From contig MU832136.1 of assembly GCA_029204225.1 (NCBI GenBank), positions 1 through 64,000 of the forward strand: a stretch of 64,000 nucleotides of DNA, given 5' to 3'. Source of the DNA: Diphasiastrum complanatum. Taxonomy: Eukaryota; Streptophyta; Lycopodiopsida; Lycopodiales; Lycopodiaceae. The notes below the pieces were generated by a model. It did no database searches, was not told the origin of the DNA, and saw only the letters and a program-made list of their open reading frames with translations. Below, in pieces: positions 34,411 through 44,470 of this stretch. The first letter of the stretch is position 1. Each line of letters begins with the position of its first letter. Made by a program: the position numbers and the translations under genes.

Positions 34411-34850
34411 ATTTATTGTTTGTCATTTGCTGGCAACACACATTGGAGCATGCACGTTATATCTTTAAAAGTGGATTCCATTAGAAGCTGCATACCTATG
34501 TGCATGAAAATGAATTCTTTGAATGTCACCCATTCCAATGTTGACTCCATGTACAAGAGAATGGTAGAGCTATTGCCTAGGCCAGATAGGCTGAATGTAA
34601 TTACTAATATGTAGATTGTTGATGCAAAGGTAAAATGATTTTTTCACCGATTTTTTATTTACATGATGGCATGCAGTTAGAAATTATACTAAATAAATTT
34701 AACAATTTTTCGTTGTAATCTTTTAGTTTTCGCAACAAGACAATGCATTCAGCTACGGATGGTTTTGCATCTGGAATGTTAAAACATTCTTGGATTAGCA
34801 TATGATGCAAACTCCAAATGTTGATATGCGTCAGGTAAATTTCTCAACTT
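34411..34850 (+). pseudogene. Ulp1/C48 SUMO-protease-like relic
   Basis: 34411-34620 reads LSFAGNTHWSMHVISLKVDS. This has the HW of Ulp1-type cysteine proteases, followed by a VDSMYKRM segment. After an intron-like GTAAAATG...TTTTTAG (about 34630-34725), a second stretch reads QQDNAFSYGWFCIWNVKTFL. That corresponds to the Q-x-x-x-DCG-x-F block, with Tyr (TAC) where the catalytic Cys is expected. A TAG lies at the end of the first stretch. Spacing and order fit C48 peptidases, which plant DNA transposons often carry. It is inactive as read. Its link to the H3-like gene is positional only. Confidence 0.5.
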
Positions 34851-36827
34851 CTAGTATCCTGATAGTTTATAGTCATTGGCTAATATATACACTCAATGTT
34901 CTGCAAGGTTCTACAAGCATGAAGCTACCCCAGAGGTGGATAGTGAAGTTTATGCCTTAGACACTTACGATTGAAATGTAAATATTGATATATAAGTGTA
35001 ATTTACTTGTTGATATAAAACACAAATGTATAGAACGATAGGCAAACAGAAAGTGGGCTATTATTGAAAGCCACTAATATCTCATTTCAATTTTGCTAAT
35101 AATGTACACTCTCAAAAATATTGAATACTATATGTTCGATGAAATCTTGAAGTTAGTTGAGACAGTTTTCTATTCTTTTTTTTGAAAGGTACATTGTTGC
35201 ACATCTACCATCCCAATGTTTATGCACTTTCGACAATTTCTACGCTTGTATTTAAATCCTTGTACTGTATATGATTTTCTTGTCTTGATCTTACCTGTAC
35301 ATCAAAGAAACTTAAACAATACCAGCATTGGGATGATTTTAAATGCAAGTGAAAAATAGTGAAAACACTGAAATAAGTTTAAATAAACTCATTGGAAGTC
35401 ATTTCACATGTGTATTAACATTGTAAAGAAAACACACATACACATACCAATCTCTCATTGACTCGAAAACAAAAGCGTTCAAGAATATCATATTGCAACA
35501 AAGTAAGCTCTGATCGAATGTGATTCAGTGTCCAATCTTCCTCCACCTCAATTGTTGTAATAGTGAATCATTTTGCTTCACTAGAATCATTCACAAAGCA
35601 TTCAAGAATATCATATTGCAACAAAGTAAACTTTGATCGAATGTGATTCAGTGTCCAATCTTCCTCCACCTCAATTGTTGTGATAGTGAATCATTTTGCT
35701 TCACTACAAATGTCTATTTGACCTTGATGATTTAATGTAAAATCTTGATCCTAACTCTGGACCATTCTATGATAAAATGTTAAAGAAAGCATTTGTCATT
35801 AGAGGATGTTTTTTTGTTCAAAAAGGACCGCATATGAATTTGTGCCAATATCTCTTTTGCATTTTGTCACTATTTTCAACCAATATCTTTGGCTTGCTAT
35901 AACTTCTTAGTAGTAGCTTAGAAGTATGATATGTAACATATCATTAGAAAGCGCTCGCGCTTTCCAACGCACCAATTTTCATCGTATTTTGATGTAGCAA
36001 TCAAAAGTTATGCCATTTTTAGTGTAGACTCAAAATGAAGCTCAAAGAAGTAACGTTTTGTTAAAGCCATTATGTCAATAAACTATTGGGCCACATGTAC
36101 AAAAGAAGTGCATGAAAGTGAATAAACAATGAGAAAGGAATCCTGACAAAAGGCCCTTTTTGTGTTTAAACTTCCCCTAATGTTTTCTATATGATATCCA
36201 CATTTCATTGACGATCTATTAACTATGCACTCGATATTGCCATCCCATTGATCATCTAGGAGTCATGATAACATATCATCTATTAAATCACTACAAATAA
36301 ACATTGTCGTTGTTCTATGAATATTAGATTCAAAAAAAAAATCTACAAACATTGCAAAAGACAGAAACCAATGCAATCTATTGATTTTTGAGCTTGTGCT
36401 ATCATAAGGGAAAATATGGGCTCAAAATGGGCCCTTTAAGAAATTTCACTTTAGAGAGAGATTACATAGAGAGAGAATGCAAACCGGTAACTTCTGGTTG
36501 TCGTTTTCCGAGTTTTTGGCCTTGCTTGACGTTTAACTGGTATGGTTAACTTCAAACAATAGTTAGTTAAGCATGAGATGCAATAACTTCTCTTCATGCT
36601 CGTTCCAAAATTTGGGACTAGAGCTTTAAGGCTGAAAATCTTGGTGTGCTCAATGCAAAAACTGAAGCGGGAGTAGCAAAACTTTTGAAATCACTATATG
36701 CTTATAGTGAAATATGAGGTGGGACGATTTTTCAATGCGACATAAACATTACAAAAGTAAGGTATGCTAGAACTATTCATGTTGATTTACTCTTGTTTGA
36801 AGCATTTACGGATTGTAGCTTTTAACA
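34851..36827. other. Gene-free stretch with one tandem duplication
   Basis: No gene was recognised. It holds the 106-bp duplication at 35478-35706 and otherwise AT-rich sequence. Confidence 0.55.
35478..35706. repeat. Tandem duplication, two 106-bp units, 123-bp period
   Basis: 35478-35583 and 35601-35706 are almost identical (TTCAAGAATATCATATTGCA ... TTTTGCTTCACTA) with about three differences. They are separated by 17 bp. Confidence 0.9.
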
Positions 36828-37283
36828 ATGGCAATGTTCCATTTGCACGCTCTTCCTATGGAATGCACTCCAATTATTAAGAAAAATTTGAAAGTTGTAG
36901 AGAATGCTGCTGCAATAGTTAGAGAATTGAGAATGAATAATCATATGAATATAGATTTGTGGGTGGGTGGATCAATTTATCCTAATGATCCAGCTACTAA
37001 TTTATGTCTAAATTTTAAGTCCGTAACTCATCTTCTCAAATTTGTATGTGAAGGAAATAGCGGATCACTTGGATATTGTCAAAGGTTGCGTGATATTGGA
37101 ATGCATAGCATATCTTGTCAACAATTGCAACGTGCAAATCAGCAATTGCTTCAGTATGTGCAACACACTAGTGCTGAAAACAATGTATACAATAATGTTA
37201 TGTCAAAGTTGGCGAAAGAAACACATCTGGCTTGGTTCAGTACTCAAAATTTGACCAAATGCAATGACTTCTTTTCAATATAG
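36828..37283 (+). CDS. Unrecognised 151-codon ORF
   Basis: ATG at 36828 (the second codon pair M-A-M) opens a frame ending at TAG 37281. It has a balanced, protein-like composition (VVENAAAIVRELRMNN, HLLKFVCEGNSG, LQRANQQLLQYVQHT) with two likely helices and no membrane segment. I know of no matching family. It could be an exon of a larger gene or part of a mobile element. An older TATA-less AT-rich flank precedes it, and the minisatellite follows 230 bp after its stop. Confidence 0.4.
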   Translation: MAMFHLHALPMECTPIIKKNLKVVENAAAIVRELRMNNHMNIDLWVGGSIYPNDPATNLCLNFKSVTHLLKFVCEGNSGSLGYCQRLRDIGMHSISCQQLQRANQQLLQYVQHTSAENNVYNNVMSKLAKETHLAWFSTQNLTKCNDFFSI

Positions 37284-37509
37284 CAAGACAACGCGAGCAT
37301 TTTTCTCACAATCGTTTTCTATTGCAAGCCCTACACACATAGAGAGAAATTATGATGTCAACATACGTTGGAACATACATACATACATAGATGTAAATTT
37401 ACAACACACAATGTAAATAGCTGGATAAATATACCCAGGTTTTGAAATTGTTTGAAATCATCTTGAAATAGTTTTATGTAATTTAAATATCTTTATAAAA
37501 TATTAGTGG

Positions 37510-38275
37510 ATCTTCCTTATCCTTTTGCCATTGGTCCTTACAGTTTGGCCCTTACCCCCTGCCACTTGGTCCTCAACCATTGGACTATAATCCTTGGCCG
37601 TTAGCCCTTACTCCTTAGATCTTGGCACTTAGCCCTTAGCAATTGGACCTAAGCCCTTACATCTCGGCCCTTAGCCAGTTGGCCCTTAGTCTTAGCCCGT
37701 AGACATTGGCCCTCGACCCTTGGCTAGTTGGCCCTCAGCCCTTATCTAGTTGGCTCTCAGTCCTTAGACCTTGGCCCTCAGTCCTTAACCAGTTGGCCCT
37801 CAGTCCTTAGACTTTGACCCTTAGCCCTTAGCCCTCAATCCGTTGGCCCTTAGTCTTAGCCCTTAGATGTTGGCTCTCGACCCTTGGTCCTTAGCTAGTT
37901 GGCCCTCAGTCCTTAGTTAGTTAGCCCCTTTAGACCTTTACCCTTAGCCGGTGGCCCTAAGTTTTTAGCCGCTGACACTTAGCCCTCGATAATCGGCAAT
38001 TGGCCCTTAGCCCTTGCCTCTTGGCCCTTAGTTCTTGGCCATTGGGACTCGACCCTCAGTCCTAAGCCAGTTGGCCCATGGTCCTTAGACCATGACCCTT
38101 GACCCTTTGTCCCTAGACCTTGACTCTTAGCCGTTGGAGCTTAGTTCTTAGTTGTTGGCCCTTAGCCCTTAGTTGTCGGCAATTAGCTCTTAGCCCTTGA
38201 CTCTTTGCCCTTGGACCAATGCCATGACCGTAGGCGATTAGTCCTTAGTCCAAGGCCCTTAGTCCTTGACCTTAA
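37510..38275. repeat. Degenerate CCTTAGCC / TTGGCCC minisatellite
   Basis: About 770 bp are built from short units such as TTGGCCCTTAGCCCTTAGCC, CCTTAGACCTTGGCC and CCTCGACCCTTGG. Their basic length is about 6-7 and 12-14 bp with many variants. Some larger blocks recur (AGTCCTTAGACCTTGACCCTTAG type). It is followed directly by a T-rich tract. Confidence 0.85.
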
Positions 38276-38280
38276 AGGTT

Positions 38281-38640
38281 TTTTTTTTCTTGTAACTTGC
38301 ATTAATGTTTTTCATTATTCTTTTAAAGTTTTTGTTTTTTCCTTAGCTTTATAGATTTTATTTTTGAATATTTTTTAAAATAGTAACTGTTTCTTAAATA
38401 TTTTTTTTAATATGTTTTGTACTTTTTTATTCTCATTAATTTTTTTATTTTATTGTATTTTTTTATATTTTTTTTGTGATTTTATTTTTAAATTATATTA
38501 ATGATACATTTATTTTGAGAATTTATTTTGTTGTATTCCATTTTTATATATCTAATTTTTTGTGTTATTTTGTATTTTATTTATTTATAGTTTTATTTTA
38601 ATATTTTAATAAATAATCAATTTATTCAGAAGTGTTGTAG
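38281..38640. repeat. T-rich low-complexity tract
   Basis: This is about 360 bp of TTTTATTTT-type sequence with no coding potential, and it lies between the minisatellite and the first CCTCCCGCC palindrome. Confidence 0.75.
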
Positions 38641-38731
38641 TAGTAAGTTTGAAGTGATGTTAATGGTTTATGGCTTCGAGATGCAAGAAATTTTTATGAT
38701 CTATTTATAGATATATTTGAGGACATTTCAA

Positions 38732-38756
38732 AATCTCCCACCCCGGCGGGAGGTTC
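38732..38756. repeat. CCTCCCGCC-type palindrome (first copy)
   Basis: TCTCCCACCCCGGCGGGAGGTTC is a member of the self-complementary family described at 40451-40711. Confidence 0.75.
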
Positions 38757-38760
38757 TGAA

Positions 38761-38842
38761 GTACATTTTCAAATATATATGTATTTAGTATATATATATA
38801 TATGTATATGTGTGTGTGTCTGTGTGAGTGTGTATTGTTATG

Positions 38843-38882
<40 letters not shown>

Positions 38883-39760
38883 GCTTATTGATGGGTATTA
38901 CATTAATATATCTATATTTATATTTATATATACAACTGATATACATATGTAAATTTCATTTTAAAGTTACACTACAATATTTTGTAAATACATGCATCTT
39001 ATATAAATGTTCGTTTGAATTGACTATTTCGAATACATTTCACATAAAAGTATATATGTATTCTAACAGACATGATCTAGATTATATCTCAAAGTAACTT
39101 GCTTTAGTAATAGAGTATGAGCGACCAAACTGAGCTTACTTCTCACTTGGAATGTGATTGACCATAGAGACCTGACTTTGAAAGACTTGAATGTCTCTTG
39201 AAAGAACCTCTTTATATATACTATCGTCGAGCTTTGTCCATGTCATCAATCCGTGTCAAAATGTTTCTTTTCTCTTTTTTAAAGACATCTCAGCAATCCG
39301 CATTTTCTCACATATTGTTTAGGCTAGTTACTATCCCAAGTGTACTATCCAAACATGCTTCATTTTTAAAACTCGTATTTGCCATGTCACTGATCCAAAC
39401 CTTGTTATTATTTGAAACTGGATTTCTAACAACATATTCACGGATTTATGACCTGGCATGGTTCTATATATATTTACTCCAATCCTTTGTCTCTTTTTTT
39501 GAGAGCAGAATAGAAGCGTAGCAGAACTATAGAAAGAAAATAATGAATCTGACTAGCTTCCTTATGAACTTGAGCTTGTTTACTGAGGTTGTTTCTTGAG
39601 CTCTTGCTTATTCCTTGTGACTCTAGTATAATTCTTGAACTACGGTTGTGGTATTCTGCGGTCCAATGACCCTTGGATTGTCGTAGGTTTGAATTCAGGG
39701 TTTTGTAGATTGCGATTTCTTTTCTTTGAGACTAGCAATCGTTATGAACTGCATACTGGC
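38761..39760. other. AT-rich stretch with TA/TG microsatellites, no supported gene
   Basis: Short TATATA and TGTGTG runs occupy 38790-38880. A 107-codon frame at 39198-39521 is hydrophobic but shows no recognisable motif and may be chance. Confidence 0.45.
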
Positions 39761-39764
39761 CCTT

Positions 39765-40072
39765 TGCGGTGCGGTTGGGGTTGCGTTGCGGTTGCGGTTG
39801 TTGGAAGTATTTCTAGTTCGTGCGGTGGCTAGATCTACTTACGGGTGTAGTATAGGGATGTAGAGATTTGTCCACTTTTTAAGTTTCTACAACAAGCTTT
39901 AACGGAAATACAAAAATAAAACAATGATGAAGCACTAAGGCTTACCCAACTAGCAAGGTGATTAGACTAAATCCTAGATTAACACCCAAAGGGTAATAAA
40001 ATGATATGTTGCGGTTGTTGTTGCAGTTGCAGATTGCGGTTGCAATTGCGATTGCGGTTGCGGATGCGGCCC
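39765..40072. repeat. TTGCGG hexamer-rich blocks
   Basis: Two blocks (about 39765-39815 and 40008-40070) consist of TTGCGG/TTGCAG/TTGTTG units in the same orientation, with about 190 bp of other sequence between them. Confidence 0.75.
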
Positions 40073-40127
40073 AAAAACCCAGAACGGGCCTTCCCCACCA
40101 GTTATCTATTATATAAAAATGAATGTT

Positions 40128-40450
40128 TTGAAATATATGAGATGCTGAAATAGCTCTGCGTGATAAGGCAGTGACACGTGGCAAATGGTATATCCCATAA
40201 GTACCGTATACATCTATCCATCAAAAAATGGTATAAGTAAAACCCCTACTCTCCATAGATTTCACATTCTTGTTTTAATTCTGAGTATTCTAAGCATAAC
40301 TCCACAATCCAATTTTGGAAGCATCAATTTACTTGCAAGGAAAAGTCCAAATCAATGGTATTTTTCGTTCAATTTTGAAAAGACATAAGTTGTAAATTTA
40401 TACTAAAGACCAATTTTATGAATTGGATTTTGTTTCATGAAAAACATTTC
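40128..40450 (+). repeat. Duplicated 320-bp block, copy 1
   Basis: From AATATATGAGATGCTGAAATAG to the ...CATTTCAGA before a palindrome, this matches 41305-41622 at roughly 85-90% by eye, including CAGTGACACGTG and CATCTATCCATCAAAAA. Confidence 0.85.
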
Positions 40451-40711
40451 AGAACTTCCCACCACGGTGGGAGGTTCTGAGTTCCCCATCATGAATTTCC
40501 TGAGTTCCCCATTGAACATTAGCTGAGTGTGGAAAAACAACATCAAAACCTCCCAGCGCGGCGGGAGGTTCTAAGTTCCCCATTGAACATTAGCTGAGTG
40601 TAAAAAAACAACATCAGAACCTCCCGCCGTGGTGGGAGGTTTTGAGTTCCCCATTGAACATTAGTTGAGTGTAAAAAAACATCAGAATCTCCCGCCGCGG
40701 CGGGAGGTTCT
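40451..40711. repeat. Array of four 28-bp palindromes, about 70-bp period
   Basis: Copies lie at 40451-40478, 40545-40572, 40616-40643 and 40684-40711, close to AGAACCTCCCGCCGCGGCGGGAGGTTCT, given here in two parts: left arm AGAACCTCCCGCCG, right arm CGGCGGGAGGTTCT. Between them lies GAGTTCCCCATTGAACATTAGCTGAGTGTAAAAAAAC, again in units shorter than the array period. The loops often carry compensating changes (CCACGGTGG, CCGTGGTGG). Confidence 0.88.
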
Positions 40712-40719
40712 AAGTTCTC

Positions 40720-41290
40720 CATTAGGGACCACAAAGGACCACATTAGGGAGTCATTATGGACCACATTAGGGACCGCACAGGACATTAGAGGGACCGCAT
40801 AGGACCGTAGAGAGTCGCATGGACCACAGAGGGACCTCAGACCGTAGAGGGAGCACTCGCCGTGGCTGTGGACCATAGAGAGTCGCATAGGGACTGTAGA
40901 GGAACTACAGAGGAAATGTAGAGGACCGCACAGGGACCGCACAGGACTGTAGAGGGACCGCATTACGACTAGAGAGGGACCGCAGAGGTCGCAGAGGGTC
41001 ATTGAGGATCACAGAGGTCGAAGAGGGACTGCAGAGGTCGCAGATGAACCACAGAGGGACCGTAGAGGACCATAGAACTCAGAACCTCCTGCCGTAGCGG
41101 GAGGACCGCAGAGGACCACAGATGGACCACACAGAGTTTGTAGAGGACCGTAGATGACTGCAGAGGTCACAGAGGACCACATAGAGACCGCATTAGGGAC
41201 CGCATAGGACCTTAGAGGTTCCTCTGGGGACTGCAAAGAGACCGCATTAGGGACGTCACTAGGGATCGCAGAGGACAGCAGACCCCGGCC
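40720..41290. repeat. GACCGCAGAGG degenerate tandem array
   Basis: About 570 bp are made of GGACCGCA, GAGGACCACA, GAGGTCGCA and GAGGGACC units of roughly 10-12 bp. One palindrome copy (41081-41105) is embedded. Minus-strand Leu/Cys/Gly/Pro-rich frames here are repeat by-products. Confidence 0.85.
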
Positions 41291-41304
41291 CATATGTTTT
41301 TTAA

Positions 41305-41622
41305 ATATATGAGATGTTGAAATAGCTTTGCGGAATAAGGCAGTGACACGTGAAAAATGGTATATTCCATAAGTGCTGTATACATCTATCCATCAAAAAT
41401 GGTATAAGTAGAACCCCTCCCCTCCTTAGACCTCACATTCTCGATTTAATTCTCACTATTCTAAGCATACCTCCATAATTCAGTTTCGGAAGCATCAATT
41501 TACTTGCAAGGAAAATTCTAAATCAATGGTATTTTTTGTTCAATTTTGAAGAGACATAAGATTTAAATTTATACTGAAGATCATTTTAATGAAATTGATT
41601 TTTTTACATAAAAAAAATTTCA
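41305..41622 (+). repeat. Duplicated 320-bp block, copy 2
   Basis: This is the partner of 40128-40450. It too is followed immediately by a CGGCGGGAG half-palindrome (41621-41640), so the palindrome belongs to the duplicated unit. Confidence 0.85.
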
Positions 41623-41927
41623 GAGCGGCGGGAGATTTTGAGTTCGCCATCCCCAATTTTCTCAGTTTCTGATTTTCCTTTAGCTGAGTTTAAATAAACT
41701 AAATCAGAACCTCCCGCCGCGGTGGGAGGATCTGAGCTCCCCATCTTCAATTTTCTCAGTTCCTAATTTTCCTTTAGTTGAGTTTAAATAAACTAAATTA
41801 GAATCTTCCGCTGCCACGAGAGGTTTTGAGTTCACATATATATAAGTATATCTATATAACTATATATATACAAATATATACATACACAATAAAAAAATGA
41901 AAACCTCCCGCTGCGGCGGGAGGTACT
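41621..41927. repeat. Further CCTCCCGCC palindromes
   Basis: There is a half copy at 41621-41640, a full copy at 41705-41734, a decayed copy at 41800-41827 and a full copy at 41900-41927. The spacers share TCCCCATCTTCAATTTTCTCAG and TTTAGYTGAGTTTAAATAAACT-like sequence, given here in pieces. Confidence 0.82.
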
Positions 41928-41954
41928 GAGATCTATATTTGAATATATATTTTA

Positions 41955-41978
41955 TATATCTATCTATCTATCTATCTA

Positions 41979-42051
<73 letters not shown>
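41955..42051. repeat. (TCTA)n-(TA)n microsatellite
   Basis: TCTA units occupy about 41957-41981 and about 35 TA units follow. The length is probably unstable. The frame through it is spurious. Confidence 0.95.
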
Positions 42052-42054
<3 letters not shown>

Positions 42055-42114
42055 GCCCTCAATCTTATTTTGCATGAAAACTTTTTATATATTCTATTTG
42101 ACTTATGATTTGAA

Positions 42115-43215
42115 TTGTATTTTTTGCAGGCTTTCTACGTTGTAGACCAAACCGTTTTCAGGCCCTCCGAGAATGCCTCTCCATTATATCTTACCAGAGG
42201 TTGGAAGATACTTTATAAACCAAGCTCAAGTGGACCTCATTTGAAAGTCTTTGTGGTAATATCCAATAAATCAATTGGCGATCCTAAATTTTCCATGGAT
42301 AATGTTGAATTGACCACGCTTTGTTAAAGGAGTGAAGCTAAATCTTGAGCAATTGAAATAGATGAGAGCATTTTATCTCGGTTTGCGCGGTGGCCTTGGT
42401 AGCAGTAATGTTGGATCTTTGTCAGGACAACACACAATTATATCTTTGTATGAGAAATTTGAGTACACAATAATAATCTTTCGTTCAAACGAAACATTCA
42501 ATAATTATATGCAAGTCATGAAATTGTATGTAAATGATCAAATTTGCTACGACGAACCTGCATTGGGATTGAGGAAGACAAAAAACAAACCGATATCTAT
42601 TCGGTTGTTCAGATGTTTGAGGTATATGCCGGACGCCATGTGCGATCGTATCCTAAAGAAGCTTGTAAATGGAGAATTGTATTTTGGAAGAAAAAACAGA
42701 GAAAAACACATTGATGACGAAGTTCTTCTTATGGTTCGTGAGATGGCTGCACTAAGTGTTGTACAATATTTGCTTACTATAGAAGAAGACTCGCCCTCAG
42801 ATGTGGACTACAATAAAGAGAGCATAACGACCCGACTTTCTATCGGAATTGGGTTAGAGCGCACTATGGAAAAGGCAAAGGTATAACTTCAAAATTGATT
42901 GGTGTTATACCTAAGCCCTTGAGAGTAGCTGCAGAAAATATAAAACAAAAATATCTTGCCGTCCACAATACTGAGCATGAAACTGGGACCTCTAGTAGCA
43001 CCAAATGGAGGTTCTTCTGCAAAGTAAAAACTTCAAAAAATGAGGAGGCCATCTGTTGTGGAGCTGAAGAATCAAGTTTCATGACACTTCCTTCTCCGTT
43101 GTGGGAGCGTCCCACATTGTATATATTTGATAACTTGGAGTCTTTAGACTTCAAATACATTTTGTCAATGGTCCGGCATTGTTTGACAACTCTCACGCCA
43201 CAACACAAAGTCTAG
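42115..43215 (+). CDS. Unrecognised gene, probably multi-exon (three ORFs)
   Basis: Three successive plus-strand frames look related to one gene. 42130-42327 follows a TTTTTTGCAG acceptor and reads AFYVVDQTVFRPSENASPLY, then GWKILYKPSSSGPHLKVFVV. 42362-42886 is 174 codons and reads MRAFYLGLRGGLGSSN, CDRILKKLVNGELYFGRKN and VLLMVREMAALSVVQYLL. 42895-43215 is 106 codons and reads IGVIPKPLRVAAENIKQ, STKWRFFCKVKTS and PTLYIFDNLESLDFKYIL. Composition is protein-like and basic. I know no matching family. Whether the gaps are introns or damage is unclear. A long hairpin starts four bases after the final stop. Confidence 0.45.
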
Positions 43216-43218
43216 TTT

Positions 43219-43291
43219 ACAAACTATAATGTCTCTATGTTTACATCCATGAGGATGATATGGATGTAAACGTAGAGACATTATAGTTTGT
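43219..43291. repeat. Long hairpin, 32-bp stem and 9-nt loop
   Basis: The arms 43219-43250 and 43260-43291 are complementary at 31 of 32 positions. The odd one would be a G-U pair in RNA. The loop is GAGGATGAT. It lies immediately after the stop of the ORF ending at 43215. Confidence 0.93.
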
Positions 43292-44172
43292 ATTGGTTGT
43301 TATGCCTAAACAGTAAAGGCAAATTAAGTGCTTCATACCTTAGGCGGTAGGGGTTGTTACCGCTAATGTTGACAATATAACAAAGGAATACAGTTTGAAG
43401 AAAGATGATTGTAGAGACACTAACTTACCAATCGAATTGGAAATGATGAGCCAGTTATTGTCTTTGAATATAGGCACAAACCATTTGATGGTCTAAATCC
43501 CTTCTTCTTTGGCGAATTGCACATCGGTTTGGAATTTGCAACTAGACAAAAACCAATTGACAGGTAGTAGATCAATGGAGTTGTTAAACATTTGACTATA
43601 TCAATAACACAACAAAATGACTAGTTGAAATTTTTACCTTATTATAATTTTGAAAAATCATGCATTAGGATAGAGAGGTTTAACTATATTTTTTTGAGAA
43701 TTATGTTGTACATTGTAGTTTTGTTGAGTTTTTTGTTTGCATACAAACTTCTTCTTTATGGCTTAAAAACATGGAAATGAAATGTAGGTGATTGAATGCC
43801 TCCAACAATGTCATTTATGCTTGGTTTTGGCTCATGTCACTTAATCTTATGGTACAAATCAAATAACAGATGTCAAAACTCTTTCATTGTCAAGCACTTA
43901 CAGCAATCGTGATGTTGGCTTATGAGTTTCAAAATCTAATAATATTGATCAATATGATATTGTATCAATGGATTATCATGGACTAGTCTTTAATAGCTAT
44001 TTATTAAGTGTCAATACAAATATATTGTTGATTATTTAAAGCACAAATTCAAAAAATATAGTTATCTATAATTTGGAATACTAACATGCAATGGTTGATG
44101 TTCAAGTCACTTACCAATTGGATTGACAATGTTGAAGAGCTTGAGATATTTGGATTTAAGTAGGAATCATAT
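43292..44172. other. Gene-free AT-rich stretch
   Basis: No coding sequence, repeat array or element boundary was recognised. Confidence 0.55.
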
Positions 44173-44470
44173 TGAGGACCGCAGAGGTCGTAGATGACCG
44201 CACTAGGGACCGTAGAGGGTCATAGAGGTCACAGAGGTCGCAGAGGACGGTAGATGACTGCAGAGGACCACAGAGGTCGCAGAGCTTCGTATATGATCGT
44301 AGAGGTCGCAGATGGCCTCAGAACATCCCGCAACTATGGGAGGACCGCAGATGACCACAGACGGACCGCACTACGGACCGTAGAGGACCGAAGAGACCGC
44401 AGAGGTCGCAGATGACTGTAGAGGACCACAGAGGATCGTAGATGACCGTATAGGTCGTAGATGGCCTCAG
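44173..44470. repeat. GACCGCAGAGG array, left part
   Basis: The units are the same as in 40720-41290, with one decayed palindrome (44320-44345). The array is interrupted at CTCAG (44466-44470) by the LTR element and resumes at 49236. Confidence 0.85.

Noticed and set aside
37510-38275. Interstitial telomere repeat
   Set aside because: The units are CCTTAGCC/TTGGCCC-like and irregular, not CCCTAAA runs.
39198-39521. Hydrophobic 107-codon ORF as a membrane protein gene
   Set aside because: It sits in AT-rich DNA with no motif or splice or promoter context. T-rich codons give hydrophobic residues by chance.
40451-40711. Regularly spaced repeats resembling a CRISPR array
   Set aside because: The spacers are similar to each other, the repeats are degenerate palindromes, and the setting is a plant nuclear genome with no cas genes.
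40543-41293. Leu/Cys/Gly/Pro-rich minus-strand ORFs
   Set aside because: These are translations of the GACCGCAGAGG array and the palindromes. Period and composition follow the DNA repeat.
41939-42145. Ile/Tyr-rich ORF
   Set aside because: It is the (TCTA)n-(TA)n microsatellite read in frame.
42864-43208. 114-codon minus-strand ORF
   Set aside because: It lies antisense to the plus-strand unknown gene, which has the better splice context and longer continuous frames.
43219-43291. Helitron 3' terminal hairpin
   Set aside because: The stem is much longer than a Helitron end. A CTAG lies before it, but no matching 5' TC end or copies are visible.
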